From the NCBI GenBank assembly GCA_050246915.1, contig JBFWVD010000005.1, positions 1-64,000 of the forward strand: a stretch of DNA of 64,000 nt, in the 5' to 3' direction. The DNA is from JBFWVD01 sp050246915. Its GTDB lineage: Bacteria; Actinomycetota; Acidimicrobiia; Acidimicrobiales; Ilumatobacteraceae. Below, one piece after another: positions 25,855 to 34,609 of this stretch (its first letter is position 1; each line of letters begins with the position of its first letter). The notes beneath the pieces were generated by a model. It saw only the letters and a program-made list of their open reading frames with translations, was not told where the DNA came from and did not search any database. The position numbers and the translations under genes were made by a program.

Positions 25855-26061
25855 GTGACCACAGCGATCTACACCGTCATCGGGATGAACTGTGGCCACT
25901 GCGTCGAGTCGGTCACCAAGGAGATGTCGAAGCTGCCGGGCGTCACGAGCGTGGCGGTTGACCTGCCCACCGGAGCGGTCACCGTCGAATCGACAGCACC
26001 TCTCGAGGCTGCCGCTGTCGCCTCGGCGATCGACGAGGCCGGCTTCGATCTGGCCACGTGA
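25855..26061 (+). CDS. copZ: copper chaperone (HMA domain)
   Basis: A 68-aa single heavy-metal-associated domain with the Cu(I) site GMNCGHC near the N-terminus. It carries the conserved pattern of ferredoxin-like copper chaperones (PGVTSVAVDLPTGAVTVES, then AIDEAGFDLA). It delivers Cu(I) to the neighbouring CopA. GTG 25855 is chosen because the HMA fold starts immediately after it and GAGGAGCC lies upstream. It is the first gene after the CsoR-like operator. Confidence 0.88.
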   Translation: MTTAIYTVIGMNCGHCVESVTKEMSKLPGVTSVAVDLPTGAVTVESTAPLEAAAVASAIDEAGFDLAT

Positions 26062-26075
26062 GGTTCCGTGGTCCC

Positions 26076-26258
26076 ATGACCGATCGATCGCGTCTGGTCG
26101 CATTCGCCGCCGCCGTTGGCATCGTCTTCGCGCTTGGGGCGGGACTCGGGGAGATCGTCAGCCCGATCGACGTCGGATCCGGCCACGGCGACCATCCGGC
26201 CACGAGTACCACCATGGACCCGAACATGGACATGAGCACCCACGCTCCGGCGGGCTGA
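26076..26258 (+). CDS. small membrane peptide with Met/His-rich tail
   Basis: A 60-aa protein with one transmembrane helix (VAFAAAVGIVFALGAGLG). Its exposed tail is rich in His, Met and Asp (GSGHGDHPATSTTMDPNMDM, then STHAP), a pattern suited to copper binding. It sits between copZ and copA with gaps of 14 and 3 bp, so it belongs to the operon. A role in holding periplasmic copper is inference. An in-frame GTG at 26058 overlapping the copZ stop would add six residues. Confidence 0.6.
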   Translation: MTDRSRLVAFAAAVGIVFALGAGLGEIVSPIDVGSGHGDHPATSTTMDPNMDMSTHAPAG

Positions 26259-26261
26259 GCG

Positions 26262-28559
26262 GTGGACACCGATCAGTCCGACCCCACGTCGGTGCGCCTC
26301 GACATCTCCGGTATGACGTGTGCGTCGTGTGCGGCTCGGATCGAGCGACGGCTCAACAAGATCGATGGTGTGAGCGCTTCGGTCAACTACGCCACCGAGC
26401 GGGCCGAGGTGCGGGTGACCGGTGGTGTGTCGACCGACGAGCTCATAGCGCAGGTCGAGGCCATCGGATATCACGCCACTACGCCGCAACTGGTGTCAAG
26501 TCAGATTGACAAAGCGCGTCCCGAAGGGGACGTTGCGGACCCGAACGACCTGGCCACTGCGGCGCTGCGCCAGCGGCTCATCATCTCGGCGCTGTTGGCT
26601 GCACCAGTGGTGGCGCTGGCCATGATCCCGGCGTTGCAGTTCGACAACTGGCAGTGGCTCTCACTCACGTTGGCCTCGCCGGTGGTGGTGTGGGGAGCAT
26701 GGCCGTTCCATCGAGCAGCGTGGTTGAACCTGCGTCACGCTGCAGCATCGATGGACACCCTCATCTCGCTCGGGACCGTCGCCGCGTTCGGATGGTCGCT
26801 CTACGCGCTGTTCCTCGGGGACGCCGGCGGGCCCGACATGCGGCACGGCTTCTCACTCAGACCGCAACGGGGTATGGGTTCGGAGCAGATCTACCTCGAG
26901 GTTGCCGCCGGGGTCACCGTGTTCATCCTGGCCGGCCGCTACTTCGAGGCCCGGGCCAAGCGTCGATCGGGGGCGGCGCTGCGTGCCTTGATGGCCCTCG
27001 GAGCCAAGGACGTTGCGGTGCTGCGCGATGGGCACGAGCAGCGAATCGCCATCGGCGAGCTTGTCGTCGGTGACCGCTTCGTGGTCCGGCCGGGGGAGAA
27101 GATCGCCACCGACGGCATCGTCGACGATGGCAGTTCGGCGGTCGATGCGTCGTTCCTCACCGGCGAGTCGATCCCGGTGGAGGTCGCCCCCGGCGATGAG
27201 GTGGCAGGTGGATCGGTGAATGCCGGCGGTCGACTGGTGGTTCGCGCCACGCGCGTCGGCGCCGATACCGCGTTGGCCCACATCGCGCGGCTCGTCGAAC
27301 AAGCTCAGACCGGGAAGGCGCCCGCGCAACGTCTGGCCGACAAAGTGGCCGGCGTGTTCGTCCCGATGGTCATCTTGCTGGCGGCCGCCACGTTGGGATT
27401 CTGGCTGACGGCAGCCTCGACGGACGCACCGACCACCGCGTTCACCGCAGCCGTAGCCGTGCTCATCATCGCTTGCCCGTGCGCCCTCGGGCTGGCCACG
27501 CCCACCGCGCTCATGGTCGGCACCGGACGTGGAGCGCAGATGGGCGTGCTCATCAAGGGGCCCGAGATCCTCGAATCCACACGCGCGGTGGACACGGTCG
27601 TGCTCGACAAGACGGGAACGGTGACGTCGGGGACGATGAGCCTCGTGACGCTGTCACCGGTCGATGGGGTGGACGAGAGCGATCTGCTCGCTCTGGCGGC
27701 CTCGCTCGAGAACGCGTCGGAGCATCCCATCGCCAGGGCGATCGTCGCCGGGGCCCGCAGTCGCGGCATCGAGATGATGGCGGTCGAGGGGTTCCTCAAC
27801 ACCGAAGGCCTCGGGGTGACGGGCATCGTGGACGGGCGTCAGGTCATGACCGGTCGCGAGTCGTTCCTCTCCGATCGTGGCGTCGCGATCGACGATGACA
27901 CCCGCTCGGGGTTGATCGACGCTCAGGCCACTGGGCGTACGGCAGTCCTCGTCGCTGTCGATGGACACATCGCCGGTGTCGTGGTGGTGGCCGACACGGT
28001 GAAGCCCACCTCGAGGGCGGCGATCGAACGTCTCGTTGCTCTCGGTCTACGGCCGGTCTTGCTCACCGGGGACAACGAACGTGCCGCTCGGAGCGTTGCT
28101 GCGATGGTCGGCATCGACGATGTGATCGCCGACGTGCTGCCGACGGCGAAGGTCGATGTGGTGCGAGCGCTGCAGGCCGAGGGCAAGGTCGTGGCCATGG
28201 TCGGCGACGGCGTCAACGATGCCGCGGCCTTGGCCCAGGCCGATCTCGGCATCGCCATGGGCACCGGCACCGACGTGGCCATCGAAGCGAGCGACATCAC
28301 CATCGTCCATGGGGATCTACGTGGCGTGGTCGACGCCGTGGGACTGTCGCGCCGCACACTCGCCACCATCAAGGGCAACTTGTTCTGGGCGTTCGCGTAC
28401 AACGTGGCGGCGATCCCGCTCGCCGCGGCCGGCGTGCTCAACCCGATGCTCGCCGGATTGGCCATGGCGTGCTCGAGTGTCTTCGTGGTCTCCAACAGCC
28501 TGAGACTGCGACGCTTCCGGTCCATCATCGGCGCCCGCCCCGCCACTCAGGAGGGATGA
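26262..28559 (+). CDS. copA: Cu(I)-exporting P1B-type ATPase
   Basis: A 765-aa P-type ATPase. An N-terminal HMA domain (GMTCASC at 17-23) precedes two leading helices. The actuator motif is LTGES. The intramembrane metal site is ACPCALGLATPTA (about residue 405). The phosphorylation motif is DKTGT (Asp449) and the hinge motif is GDGVNDAAALAQADLG (about 648). The HP dipeptide of the nucleotide domain is in SEHPIARAI. It exports cytosolic Cu(I), receiving it from CopZ, and the gene is 2 bp upstream of csoR. Confidence 0.95.
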   Translation: MDTDQSDPTSVRLDISGMTCASCAARIERRLNKIDGVSASVNYATERAEVRVTGGVSTDELIAQVEAIGYHATTPQLVSSQIDKARPEGDVADPNDLATAALRQRLIISALLAAPVVALAMIPALQFDNWQWLSLTLASPVVVWGAWPFHRAAWLNLRHAAASMDTLISLGTVAAFGWSLYALFLGDAGGPDMRHGFSLRPQRGMGSEQIYLEVAAGVTVFILAGRYFEARAKRRSGAALRALMALGAKDVAVLRDGHEQRIAIGELVVGDRFVVRPGEKIATDGIVDDGSSAVDASFLTGESIPVEVAPGDEVAGGSVNAGGRLVVRATRVGADTALAHIARLVEQAQTGKAPAQRLADKVAGVFVPMVILLAAATLGFWLTAASTDAPTTAFTAAVAVLIIACPCALGLATPTALMVGTGRGAQMGVLIKGPEILESTRAVDTVVLDKTGTVTSGTMSLVTLSPVDGVDESDLLALAASLENASEHPIARAIVAGARSRGIEMMAVEGFLNTEGLGVTGIVDGRQVMTGRESFLSDRGVAIDDDTRSGLIDAQATGRTAVLVAVDGHIAGVVVVADTVKPTSRAAIERLVALGLRPVLLTGDNERAARSVAAMVGIDDVIADVLPTAKVDVVRALQAEGKVVAMVGDGVNDAAALAQADLGIAMGTGTDVAIEASDITIVHGDLRGVVDAVGLSRRTLATIKGNLFWAFAYNVAAIPLAAAGVLNPMLAGLAMACSSVFVVSNSLRLRRFRSIIGARPATQEG

Positions 28560-28562
28560 GCG

Positions 28563-28844
28563 ATGCCCGGTTACGAGATGCACAAGGCAGACCTCGCCAA
28601 GCGGTTGGCGCGGATCGAAGGTCAGGTGCGCGGCATCGCCCGCATGGTCGATGAGGATCGTTACTGTATCGACGTGCTCGATCAGGTCGCGGCGGTGACC
28701 AAGGCGTTGCAGCAGGTGTCGCTGGGCTTGCTGCACGATCATCTCGGCCACTGCGTGGCCAACGCGGTGCGCGCTGGTGGACCTGATGCCGATGCAAAGC
28801 TCGATGAGGCAACCGCCGCGGTGGCGCGCCTCATGCGCGCTTGA
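28563..28844 (+). CDS. csoR: CsoR copper-sensing repressor
   Basis: A 93-aa all-helical repressor. The Cu(I) ligands Cys35, His60 and Cys64 keep the C-x24-H-x3-C spacing of M. tuberculosis CsoR (36/61/65). The DNA-binding surface has LAKRLARIEGQVRGIARMV. Cu(I) binding releases operator DNA. It is the last gene of the copZ-copA operon. Its 3' end overlaps the convergent MFS gene by 14 bp. Two candidate operators lie in the neighbourhood (25813-25829 and 30309-30324). Confidence 0.93.
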   Translation: MPGYEMHKADLAKRLARIEGQVRGIARMVDEDRYCIDVLDQVAAVTKALQQVSLGLLHDHLGHCVANAVRAGGPDADAKLDEATAAVARLMRA

Positions 28845-30261
28845 GGGTGTGGGCCACATCGCTGTCGCGAAATGACCACGCCACTGCGGAACCGATGAAC
28901 GCCAACCCTGCGGCCACGAGATAGGTGCGGTGGAAGGCGCGGAACACCTCTGGTGATGCCACCAACCCGACGCTGTCAGGTCCGGCCGACGACGGCAGCA
29001 GCGAGGTGAGCACGGTGGCCAGCAGGGCGACGGCCGCAGCGGCCGATGCCTGGCGCACGGTGGAGAAGATGGCCGACGCCCGACCGGTATCGGCGGGGCT
29101 GATGGTGGCGAACGTCGCCACCTGCAGCGACACGAACGAGAAGGCGATCGAGAAGCCCGTGGCATACAGCAGGCCACGGATGAGCCACAGGTTCGTCCCC
29201 GCGTCGATCTGCGTGAACAGCGTCATGATCCCGGCTGTGCCGATGAGGCCGAATCCCATGAGCCGTCGCGGGCCGACACGCGAATAGATCCGCCCCACGA
29301 TTTGGGCCGCGCTGATCACGCCGAGGGCCTCGGGGAAGATGGTCAATCCGGTGTCGAGTGGGCCGAGGCCCCGAGCTTGTTGCAGGAACAACGCGGTGAG
29401 GAACAACACGCCGATGAAGCTGCCGTAGACGAAAACGCCCGCCAGGTTCGAGCGGGCGAACATGCGCGAGCTGAACAGGCGGAACTGCAGCATCGGCTCC
29501 GGGGCGCGCAACTCCCACCAGACCAGGCTGACCGACAGTGCAATTCCTATTGCGCCAGAGATCACGATCTCGGGCGATCCCCATCCCGCCGCGGGTCCCT
29601 GCGACACTGCGTAGAGGACGCACGCCAGCGCGCCGGCCGACAAGACGAACCCGGGCAGGTCGAACGCGGTGACCGTCCTCTCCCGGTACTCCGTGAGCAT
29701 CACCAGCCCGAACACGAAGGTGATCACGCCGATCGGGATGTTCACCAGAAAGATCCAATGCCACGAGGCGTGCTCGATGATGAGGCCGCCGAGCACGGGA
29801 CCCGATGCCGGAGCGACCACCACCGGGATCATCAGCACCGTCGATGCCTTGGCGCGCCGTTCGGGTGGAAACGCCCGGTACAACATCGCCGTACCGACCG
29901 GTGCGAGCATCCCGCCACCGACACCCTGCAAGATCCGCGCGGCGATGAGTTGGTTCAACGAACCCGACATCCCACACAGCGCTGAGGAGATGGTGAAGAT
30001 GGCGATGGCGAACAAGATGGTGCGCTTGGTGCCGAAGCGATCGCCGATCCATCCCGACGCCGGGATCCACACCGCGAGTGACAGCAGGTACCCGATCACC
30101 ACCCACTCGATCGATGAGGTCGAGCGTCCGAAGTCCTCGGCCATCGTGCGCAGGGCCACGTTGACGATCGTGGTGTCCATGATGTCCATGAACAACGCTG
30201 CGCAATACACGAAGGCGACGGCGTACTCCGGCCGCAATCGTTGCCTGAGGGGAAGTGGCAT
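28831..30261 (-). CDS. DHA2-type MFS exporter (EmrB/QacA family)
   Basis: A 476-aa major facilitator protein with 14 predicted helices. Motif A is WIGDRFGTKRTI, motif C is PVVVAPASGPVLGG, and the first helix has LFMDIMDTTIVNVAL (motif D1 of DHA2 proteins). It is a proton-driven exporter of drugs or toxic organic cations; substrate unknown. ATG 30261 (MPLPLRQRL) is chosen because the sequence upstream of it contains the promoter and operator. Convergent overlap with csoR by 14 bp and an operator-like repeat in its promoter suggest co-regulation with the copper genes. Confidence 0.88.
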   Translation of the reverse strand: MPLPLRQRLRPEYAVAFVYCAALFMDIMDTTIVNVALRTMAEDFGRSTSSIEWVVIGYLLSLAVWIPASGWIGDRFGTKRTILFAIAIFTISSALCGMSGSLNQLIAARILQGVGGGMLAPVGTAMLYRAFPPERRAKASTVLMIPVVVAPASGPVLGGLIIEHASWHWIFLVNIPIGVITFVFGLVMLTEYRERTVTAFDLPGFVLSAGALACVLYAVSQGPAAGWGSPEIVISGAIGIALSVSLVWWELRAPEPMLQFRLFSSRMFARSNLAGVFVYGSFIGVLFLTALFLQQARGLGPLDTGLTIFPEALGVISAAQIVGRIYSRVGPRRLMGFGLIGTAGIMTLFTQIDAGTNLWLIRGLLYATGFSIAFSFVSLQVATFATISPADTGRASAIFSTVRQASAAAAVALLATVLTSLLPSSAGPDSVGLVASPEVFRAFHRTYLVAAGLAFIGSAVAWSFRDSDVAHTLKRA

Positions 30262-30305
30262 CGTGGACCAGCCTGACCGATGCATCCGGTGCGACCGCAA
30301 TCGGG

Positions 30306-30334
30306 AATATACCGGGCGGGGTATGAGTTGACGA
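30306..30334 (-). promoter_or_regulatory. CsoR-like operator in the MFS/thioredoxin divergent region
   Basis: The inverted repeat ATACC-GGGCGG-GGTAT (30309-30324) resembles the copZ operator. On the reverse strand it lies between a -10-like TATATT (30311-30306) and a weak -35 (30334-30329), so it would block the MFS promoter. A TTGACG at 30328-30333 could be the -35 of the forward thioredoxin gene. Binding by CsoR is inference from half-site similarity. Confidence 0.6.
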
Positions 30335-30388
30335 TGGGAGCAGTGCGACGAACACTCGAGAGACGAAATTCGGAGAAAGGACCCGACC

Positions 30389-30766
30389 GTGGGTGCGATG
30401 ACTTCTGCCAATGATGTTGCGAGCTTCAAGCGGGAGGTGCTGGACGCCAAGGTTCCCGTCGTCGTCGACTTCTGGGCCTCATGGTGCGGGCCGTGTCGTG
30501 CCGTCGCTCCCGAACTGGAGAAGTTGGCGGCCAAGTACGGCGCCAACGTGAAGTTCGTGAAGGTGGACGTGGACGCCAACCAGGCCTCGGCTGCTGAGTA
30601 CGGCGTGAGCGGCATCCCCACCATCGGTCTGTTCCGCAGCGGGGCGATGACAGCGCACACCGTCGGAGCGCGACCGGCATCGGGCATCGAGGTCGCTCTC
30701 GGGTTGATGGCATTCCTCCCGATGGGCCCCGCCGCGAAGGGCGCGTCGTCGGGAACGGTGAAGTGA
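30389..30766 (+). CDS. thioredoxin
   Basis: A 125-aa cytoplasmic thioredoxin with active site FWASWCGPCRAVAPELEKLA and the cis-Pro in GIPTIGLF. A C-terminal 20-residue Ala/Gly/Ser tail is longer than in TrxA. It reduces disulphides in target proteins. It is one base upstream of the DUF302 gene and divergent from the MFS exporter across the CsoR-like site, so a role in copper or reactive-sulfur stress is plausible. The start is GTG 30389; ATG 30398 would also work. Confidence 0.9.
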   Translation: MGAMTSANDVASFKREVLDAKVPVVVDFWASWCGPCRAVAPELEKLAAKYGANVKFVKVDVDANQASAAEYGVSGIPTIGLFRSGAMTAHTVGARPASGIEVALGLMAFLPMGPAAKGASSGTVK

Positions 30767-30767
30767 G

Positions 30768-31145
30768 ATGGAGTCCATCAAGCAACTCACCTCGTTGTCC
30801 ATGGGCGACGCCGAGGCCGCGGTGCGAACGGCCTTGGCCGAGCAGGGATTCGGTGTGCTCACCGAAATCGACGTCGCGGCCACGCTGAAAGCCAAGCTGG
30901 GAGTCGATCGTGCCCCGATGAAGATCCTCGGGGCGTGCAACCCCAACTTGGCCCATCGGGCCTTGGAGCTCGACCCGACGGTGAGCTTGTTGCTCCCGTG
31001 CAACGTGGTCCTGTCGGCCACCGATGCAGGCACGCTCGTGAGCGCGGTCGATCCTCGAGCCCTCATGAACACCCCCGAGTTCGATGCGTTGGCCGCCGAT
31101 GCCGCTGCTCGACTCAGCGCCGCATTGTCCACGCTCGCCCCCTGA
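30768..31145 (+). CDS. DUF302-domain protein
   Basis: A 125-aa protein of the DUF302 family. It begins with a strand-helix unit (LTSLSMGDAEAAVRTALAEQGFGVLTEIDV), shown here only to mark the region 7-36. The conserved ILGACNPNLAHRAL (53-66) and LLPCNVVL (75-82) contain two Cys. DUF302 genes are often found beside thioredoxins, rhodaneses and CsoR-like regulators, but the activity is unknown. It follows thioredoxin by 1 bp, so they are coupled. Confidence 0.85.
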   Translation: MESIKQLTSLSMGDAEAAVRTALAEQGFGVLTEIDVAATLKAKLGVDRAPMKILGACNPNLAHRALELDPTVSLLLPCNVVLSATDAGTLVSAVDPRALMNTPEFDALAADAAARLSAALSTLAP

Positions 31146-31216
31146 GCGGCGGCGAGTTTGGCGTACACGACCCGCGTGAGAAACTCTGATCACTGATTGA
31201 TGTTCGACCCGGGACC

Positions 31217-33421
31217 GTGACCGCCATGCCTGAAGATCTCTACGTTCGCGAACTCGACCTGCAGATCGGCAGGCCGCTGCACGAGTTCCTCGTCGGGGAC
31301 GCGTTGCCGGGTTCGGGTGTCGACCCCGCTGCCTTCTGGGCAGGACTGTCGAGCCTCATGGCCGAATTCGCGCCTCGCAACCGTGACCTGCTGGCCAGGC
31401 GCGAGCAGCTGCAGTCGCTGATCGACCAATGGCATCGAGATCGCGCAGGCAAACCGTTCGACGTCGCCGAGTACGAAGCGTTCCTCATCGAGATCGGCTA
31501 TCTGGTCGAGCGCGGTGCTCCGTTCGCCATCGACACCGTCAACGTGGACGCCGAGATCGCCGAGATCGCCGGTCCCCAACTCGTCGTGCCGGTCATGAAC
31601 GCGCGTTATGCGCTCAATGCCGCCAACGCCAGATGGGGTTCGCTCTACGACGCGCTCTACGGCACCGATGCCTTGGGCGATCTCCCGCCCGGTGGTCCCT
31701 ACGATCCGGCCCGTGGGGCTCGCGTGATCGCGTGGGCTCGTCAGTTCCTCGATGACGTGGTGCCGTTGGCGTCTGGATCGCATGCCGATGCCACGGCCTA
31801 TCGGATCGATGGGGGAGCGCTCGTCGTCACGTTGTCCAGCGGTGTCAACGCCGCGCTGGCTGCACCAGGCGCCTTCATCGGATTCCAGGGCAATGCTGCG
31901 GCACCGTCACGAGTGCTGTTGCGCAACAACGGTCTGGGCATCCAGGTGGTCATCGACCGCAATCACAACGTCGGATCGAGCGATGCGGCCGGTGTCGCCG
32001 ATGTCGTCCTCGAATCTGCCGTCACCGCCATCATGGATTGCGAGGACTCGGTTGCCGCGGTCGATGCCGAGGACAAGGCACTCGCTTACGGCAACTGGTT
32101 GGGTCTGCTGCGCGGTGACCTGGTCGAGACGGTGTCCAAGGGTGGTCGCACCTTCGAGCGTCGCCTTGCCGAGGATCAGCAGTTCGTGGGTCCCGATGGG
32201 TCGACCATCGACGTGCGCGGCCGTTCCCTCATGTTGGTGCGCAACGTCGGCCATCTCATGACGACTCCGGCGGTGCTCGACTCGCTCGGCAACGAGGTGC
32301 CCGAGGGTTTGCTCGACGCGATGATCACCGTGCTCGCCGCCAAGCACGATCTGAACCTGGGCCGTGGTGCCCGCAACTCGCCGGCCGGTTCGGTCTACGT
32401 GGTGAAACCGAAGATGCACGGGCCGGCAGAGGTGGCGTTCGCCGACGAGGTCTTCACCCACGTCGAACAGGTGCTCGGCCTGCCGCGCAACACGGTGAAA
32501 CTCGGCATCATGGACGAGGAACGACGCACGACCGTGAACCTGGCCGAGTGCATCAGAGCGGCCAAGTCGCGGGTGGCGTTCATCAACACCGGCTTCCTCG
32601 ATCGCACCGGCGACGAGATCCATACCTCGATGGAAGCCGGACCCATGGTGCGCAAGACCCAGATGAAGGCGCAACTGTGGATCAACGCATACGAGGACTG
32701 GAACGTCGACACCGGATTGGCATGTGGGCTGCGGGGTCGGGCCCAGATCGGTAAGGGCATGTGGGCCGCGCCCGACCTGATGTCGAACATGCTCAACGAG
32801 AAGATCGGTCACCCCCGTGCCGGCGCCAACTGCGCGTGGGTGCCATCGCCGACGGCGGCGACGCTGCACGCCACCCACTATCACCGGGTCAATGTCGCAG
32901 ATCGCCAAGCAGAGTTGACAGCTGCGCTGGCGGTGGGACCGCGGCGATCGCTCACCGATCTGCTCACCATCCCGCTCGAGGCCGATCCATCGTCGTGGAC
33001 GGCCGCCGACAAACAAGCCGAGCTGGACAACAACGCGCAGGGCATCTTGGGCTACGTGGTGCGCTGGATCGATCAGGGCATCGGGTGTTCGAAGGTGCCC
33101 GACATCAACAACGTCGCGCTCATGGAAGATCGCGCCACGTGCCGGATCTCCTCGCAGCACATGGCCAATTGGCTGCACCATGGTGTGGTGTCGCGCGATC
33201 AGGTGCTCGGAACCATGCGCCGCATGGCCGCGGTCGTCGATGCGCAGAACGCTGACGATGCGGTCTACACGCCCATGGCTCCCGCGTTCGACGGTGACGC
33301 GTTCATCGCCGCATGCACTCTCGTGCTCGACGGGGTCAATCAGCCCAGCGGCTACACCGAGCCGATCCTGCACGCCCGTCGACTGGCCTTCAAGACCCAC
33401 AACTCCAAGGACAAGACATGA
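31217..33421 (+). CDS. glcB: malate synthase G
   Basis: A 734-aa monomeric malate synthase that condenses glyoxylate with acetyl-CoA (EC 2.3.3.9), the second glyoxylate-shunt or glycolate-route step. Family blocks include IMDCEDSVAAVDAEDKALAY, VVKPKMHGPAEVAF, LGIMDEERRTTVNL and CAWVPSPTAATLHATHYHRV. Length matches form G. The start may be GTG 31217 or ATG 31226. Its stop overlaps the glcG-like start by 4 bp (ATGA). No isocitrate lyase is seen here, so glyoxylate may come from glycolate or purines. Confidence 0.95.
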   Translation: MTAMPEDLYVRELDLQIGRPLHEFLVGDALPGSGVDPAAFWAGLSSLMAEFAPRNRDLLARREQLQSLIDQWHRDRAGKPFDVAEYEAFLIEIGYLVERGAPFAIDTVNVDAEIAEIAGPQLVVPVMNARYALNAANARWGSLYDALYGTDALGDLPPGGPYDPARGARVIAWARQFLDDVVPLASGSHADATAYRIDGGALVVTLSSGVNAALAAPGAFIGFQGNAAAPSRVLLRNNGLGIQVVIDRNHNVGSSDAAGVADVVLESAVTAIMDCEDSVAAVDAEDKALAYGNWLGLLRGDLVETVSKGGRTFERRLAEDQQFVGPDGSTIDVRGRSLMLVRNVGHLMTTPAVLDSLGNEVPEGLLDAMITVLAAKHDLNLGRGARNSPAGSVYVVKPKMHGPAEVAFADEVFTHVEQVLGLPRNTVKLGIMDEERRTTVNLAECIRAAKSRVAFINTGFLDRTGDEIHTSMEAGPMVRKTQMKAQLWINAYEDWNVDTGLACGLRGRAQIGKGMWAAPDLMSNMLNEKIGHPRAGANCAWVPSPTAATLHATHYHRVNVADRQAELTAALAVGPRRSLTDLLTIPLEADPSSWTAADKQAELDNNAQGILGYVVRWIDQGIGCSKVPDINNVALMEDRATCRISSQHMANWLHHGVVSRDQVLGTMRRMAAVVDAQNADDAVYTPMAPAFDGDAFIAACTLVLDGVNQPSGYTEPILHARRLAFKTHNSKDKT

Positions 33422-33846
33422 CCCTCACCCTCGAAACCGCCCGCGCCATCATCGCCGGCGCCTTTGCCCACAGCGCGCAGGCGGGTTTCAAGCCGCTGTC
33501 GGTGGTGGTGCTCGATGCCGGTGGGCACGTGACTGCGTTCGAGCGTCAGGACGGCTCGTCGAACAAGCGCTTCGAGATCGCGTTCGGCAAGGCCCACGGG
33601 GCGATCAGCCTGGGCCTCGGATCCCGGGCGCTCATGAACCGCGCCGAGCAGCAGCCCTACTTCATCGCTGCAGCGACATCAGCGATCGGCGGGGCCCTGG
33701 TGCCGGTGCCCGGTGGCGTGTTGGTGCAGGACGAGGGCGGCATGACGATCGGTGCCGTGGGCGTGTCGGGTGACACCTCCGACAACGACGAGGCGGCGGC
33801 GGTGGCGGGCATCAACGCCGCAGGACTTTCAGCCGTCACCGGCTGA
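33418..33846 (+). CDS. GlcG/HbpS family protein
   Basis: A 142-aa GlcG/HbpS (DUF336) protein. It has the family pattern LSVVVLDAGGHVTAFERQDG, an Ala/Gly-rich middle (KAHGAISLGLGSRAL) and GGVLVQDEGGMTIGAVGVSG. In glycolate operons GlcG accompanies malate synthase G, as here; HbpS relatives bind haem. Its biochemical role is unsettled. ATGA overlap with glcB indicates translational coupling. A 154-bp gap without genes follows. Confidence 0.88.
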   Translation: MTLTLETARAIIAGAFAHSAQAGFKPLSVVVLDAGGHVTAFERQDGSSNKRFEIAFGKAHGAISLGLGSRALMNRAEQQPYFIAAATSAIGGALVPVPGGVLVQDEGGMTIGAVGVSGDTSDNDEAAAVAGINAAGLSAVTG

Positions 33847-34000
33847 TCCGTCGCCAACTGGTCCGCCACCAGTGGGTCCGTCGCTGGTGCTGTTGTCCGC
33901 CCGCTGGGTCGGCTGGGATCAACGCTGTTGTTGACCCCGGTGTATCGTGCAGTACTGCCGCGCGATCGGGGTGACGGCGGCGTGGATGAGGGGACGATCG

Positions 34001-34609
34001 ATGGCCAAGCAGTACAGCGATCCGGCAACGACCGCGGTCTTGTTCGTCGAGTGCCAGAACGGTCTCCTCGGCGAGGACTCCATCATGAAGACCATCCGTG
34101 ATGCCGCGGCCCCGCAACTCGTCCAGTTGTCCAAGCTTGCCGCCGGGGCTCGAAAGGCGGGAGCGAAGGTGGCGCACCTGACGTATTTCCCGCAGGCGAA
34201 CAACCGCTCCACCAATCGCCGGCCACCGCTGTTCTTCCGACTCAACGACGCCATGGACGAGTGGCATCGCGATCATCCAGCTTGCCAACCGATTCCAGAG
34301 ATCGGCCTCGAGCCTGGCGATCTGCTGCTCCCGCGCAACACGGGCTTCTCCCCGACGTACGGCACCGAGACGTTCAAGCTCATGCGCAACATCGGCATGA
34401 AGACGCTCGTGTTCGCGGGCATCTCCGCCAACGTCGCCATCCCGGTGGCCGGCACCGAAGCGACCGATGAGGACTTCGACGTGATCTTCGCCGCAGACGC
34501 CATCGCCGGCGCTCCCGAGGAGTATCGCCAGATGGTGATCAAGAACACGCTGGCCTTCATCGGTCGCATCGCCAATGTCGACGATCTTCTCGAGAGCTGG
34601 GGTGTGTGA
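34001..34609 (+). CDS. isochorismatase-fold hydrolase lacking the catalytic Cys
   Basis: A 202-aa cysteine-hydrolase-fold protein. The first acidic residue of the usual Asp-Lys-Cys triad is Glu (FVECQNGLLG) and a Lys appears upstream of the second half. The expected Cys in the GxxTxxC region is Ala (GISANVAIPVAGTEATD). It is thus unlikely to act by the nucleophilic amidase mechanism; isochorismatases proper also lack the Cys. Substrate unknown. ATG 34001 begins the conserved fold. It overlaps the SnoaL-like gene and precedes an amidohydrolase. Confidence 0.8.
   Translation: MAKQYSDPATTAVLFVECQNGLLGEDSIMKTIRDAAAPQLVQLSKLAAGARKAGAKVAHLTYFPQANNRSTNRRPPLFFRLNDAMDEWHRDHPACQPIPEIGLEPGDLLLPRNTGFSPTYGTETFKLMRNIGMKTLVFAGISANVAIPVAGTEATDEDFDVIFAADAIAGAPEEYRQMVIKNTLAFIGRIANVDDLLESWGV

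Noticed and set aside
33847..34000. Possible regulatory RNA or terminator in the 154-bp gap after glcG
   Set aside because: Only short imperfect hairpins and a repeated TCCGTCGC were seen. No U-tract or recognisable riboswitch core.
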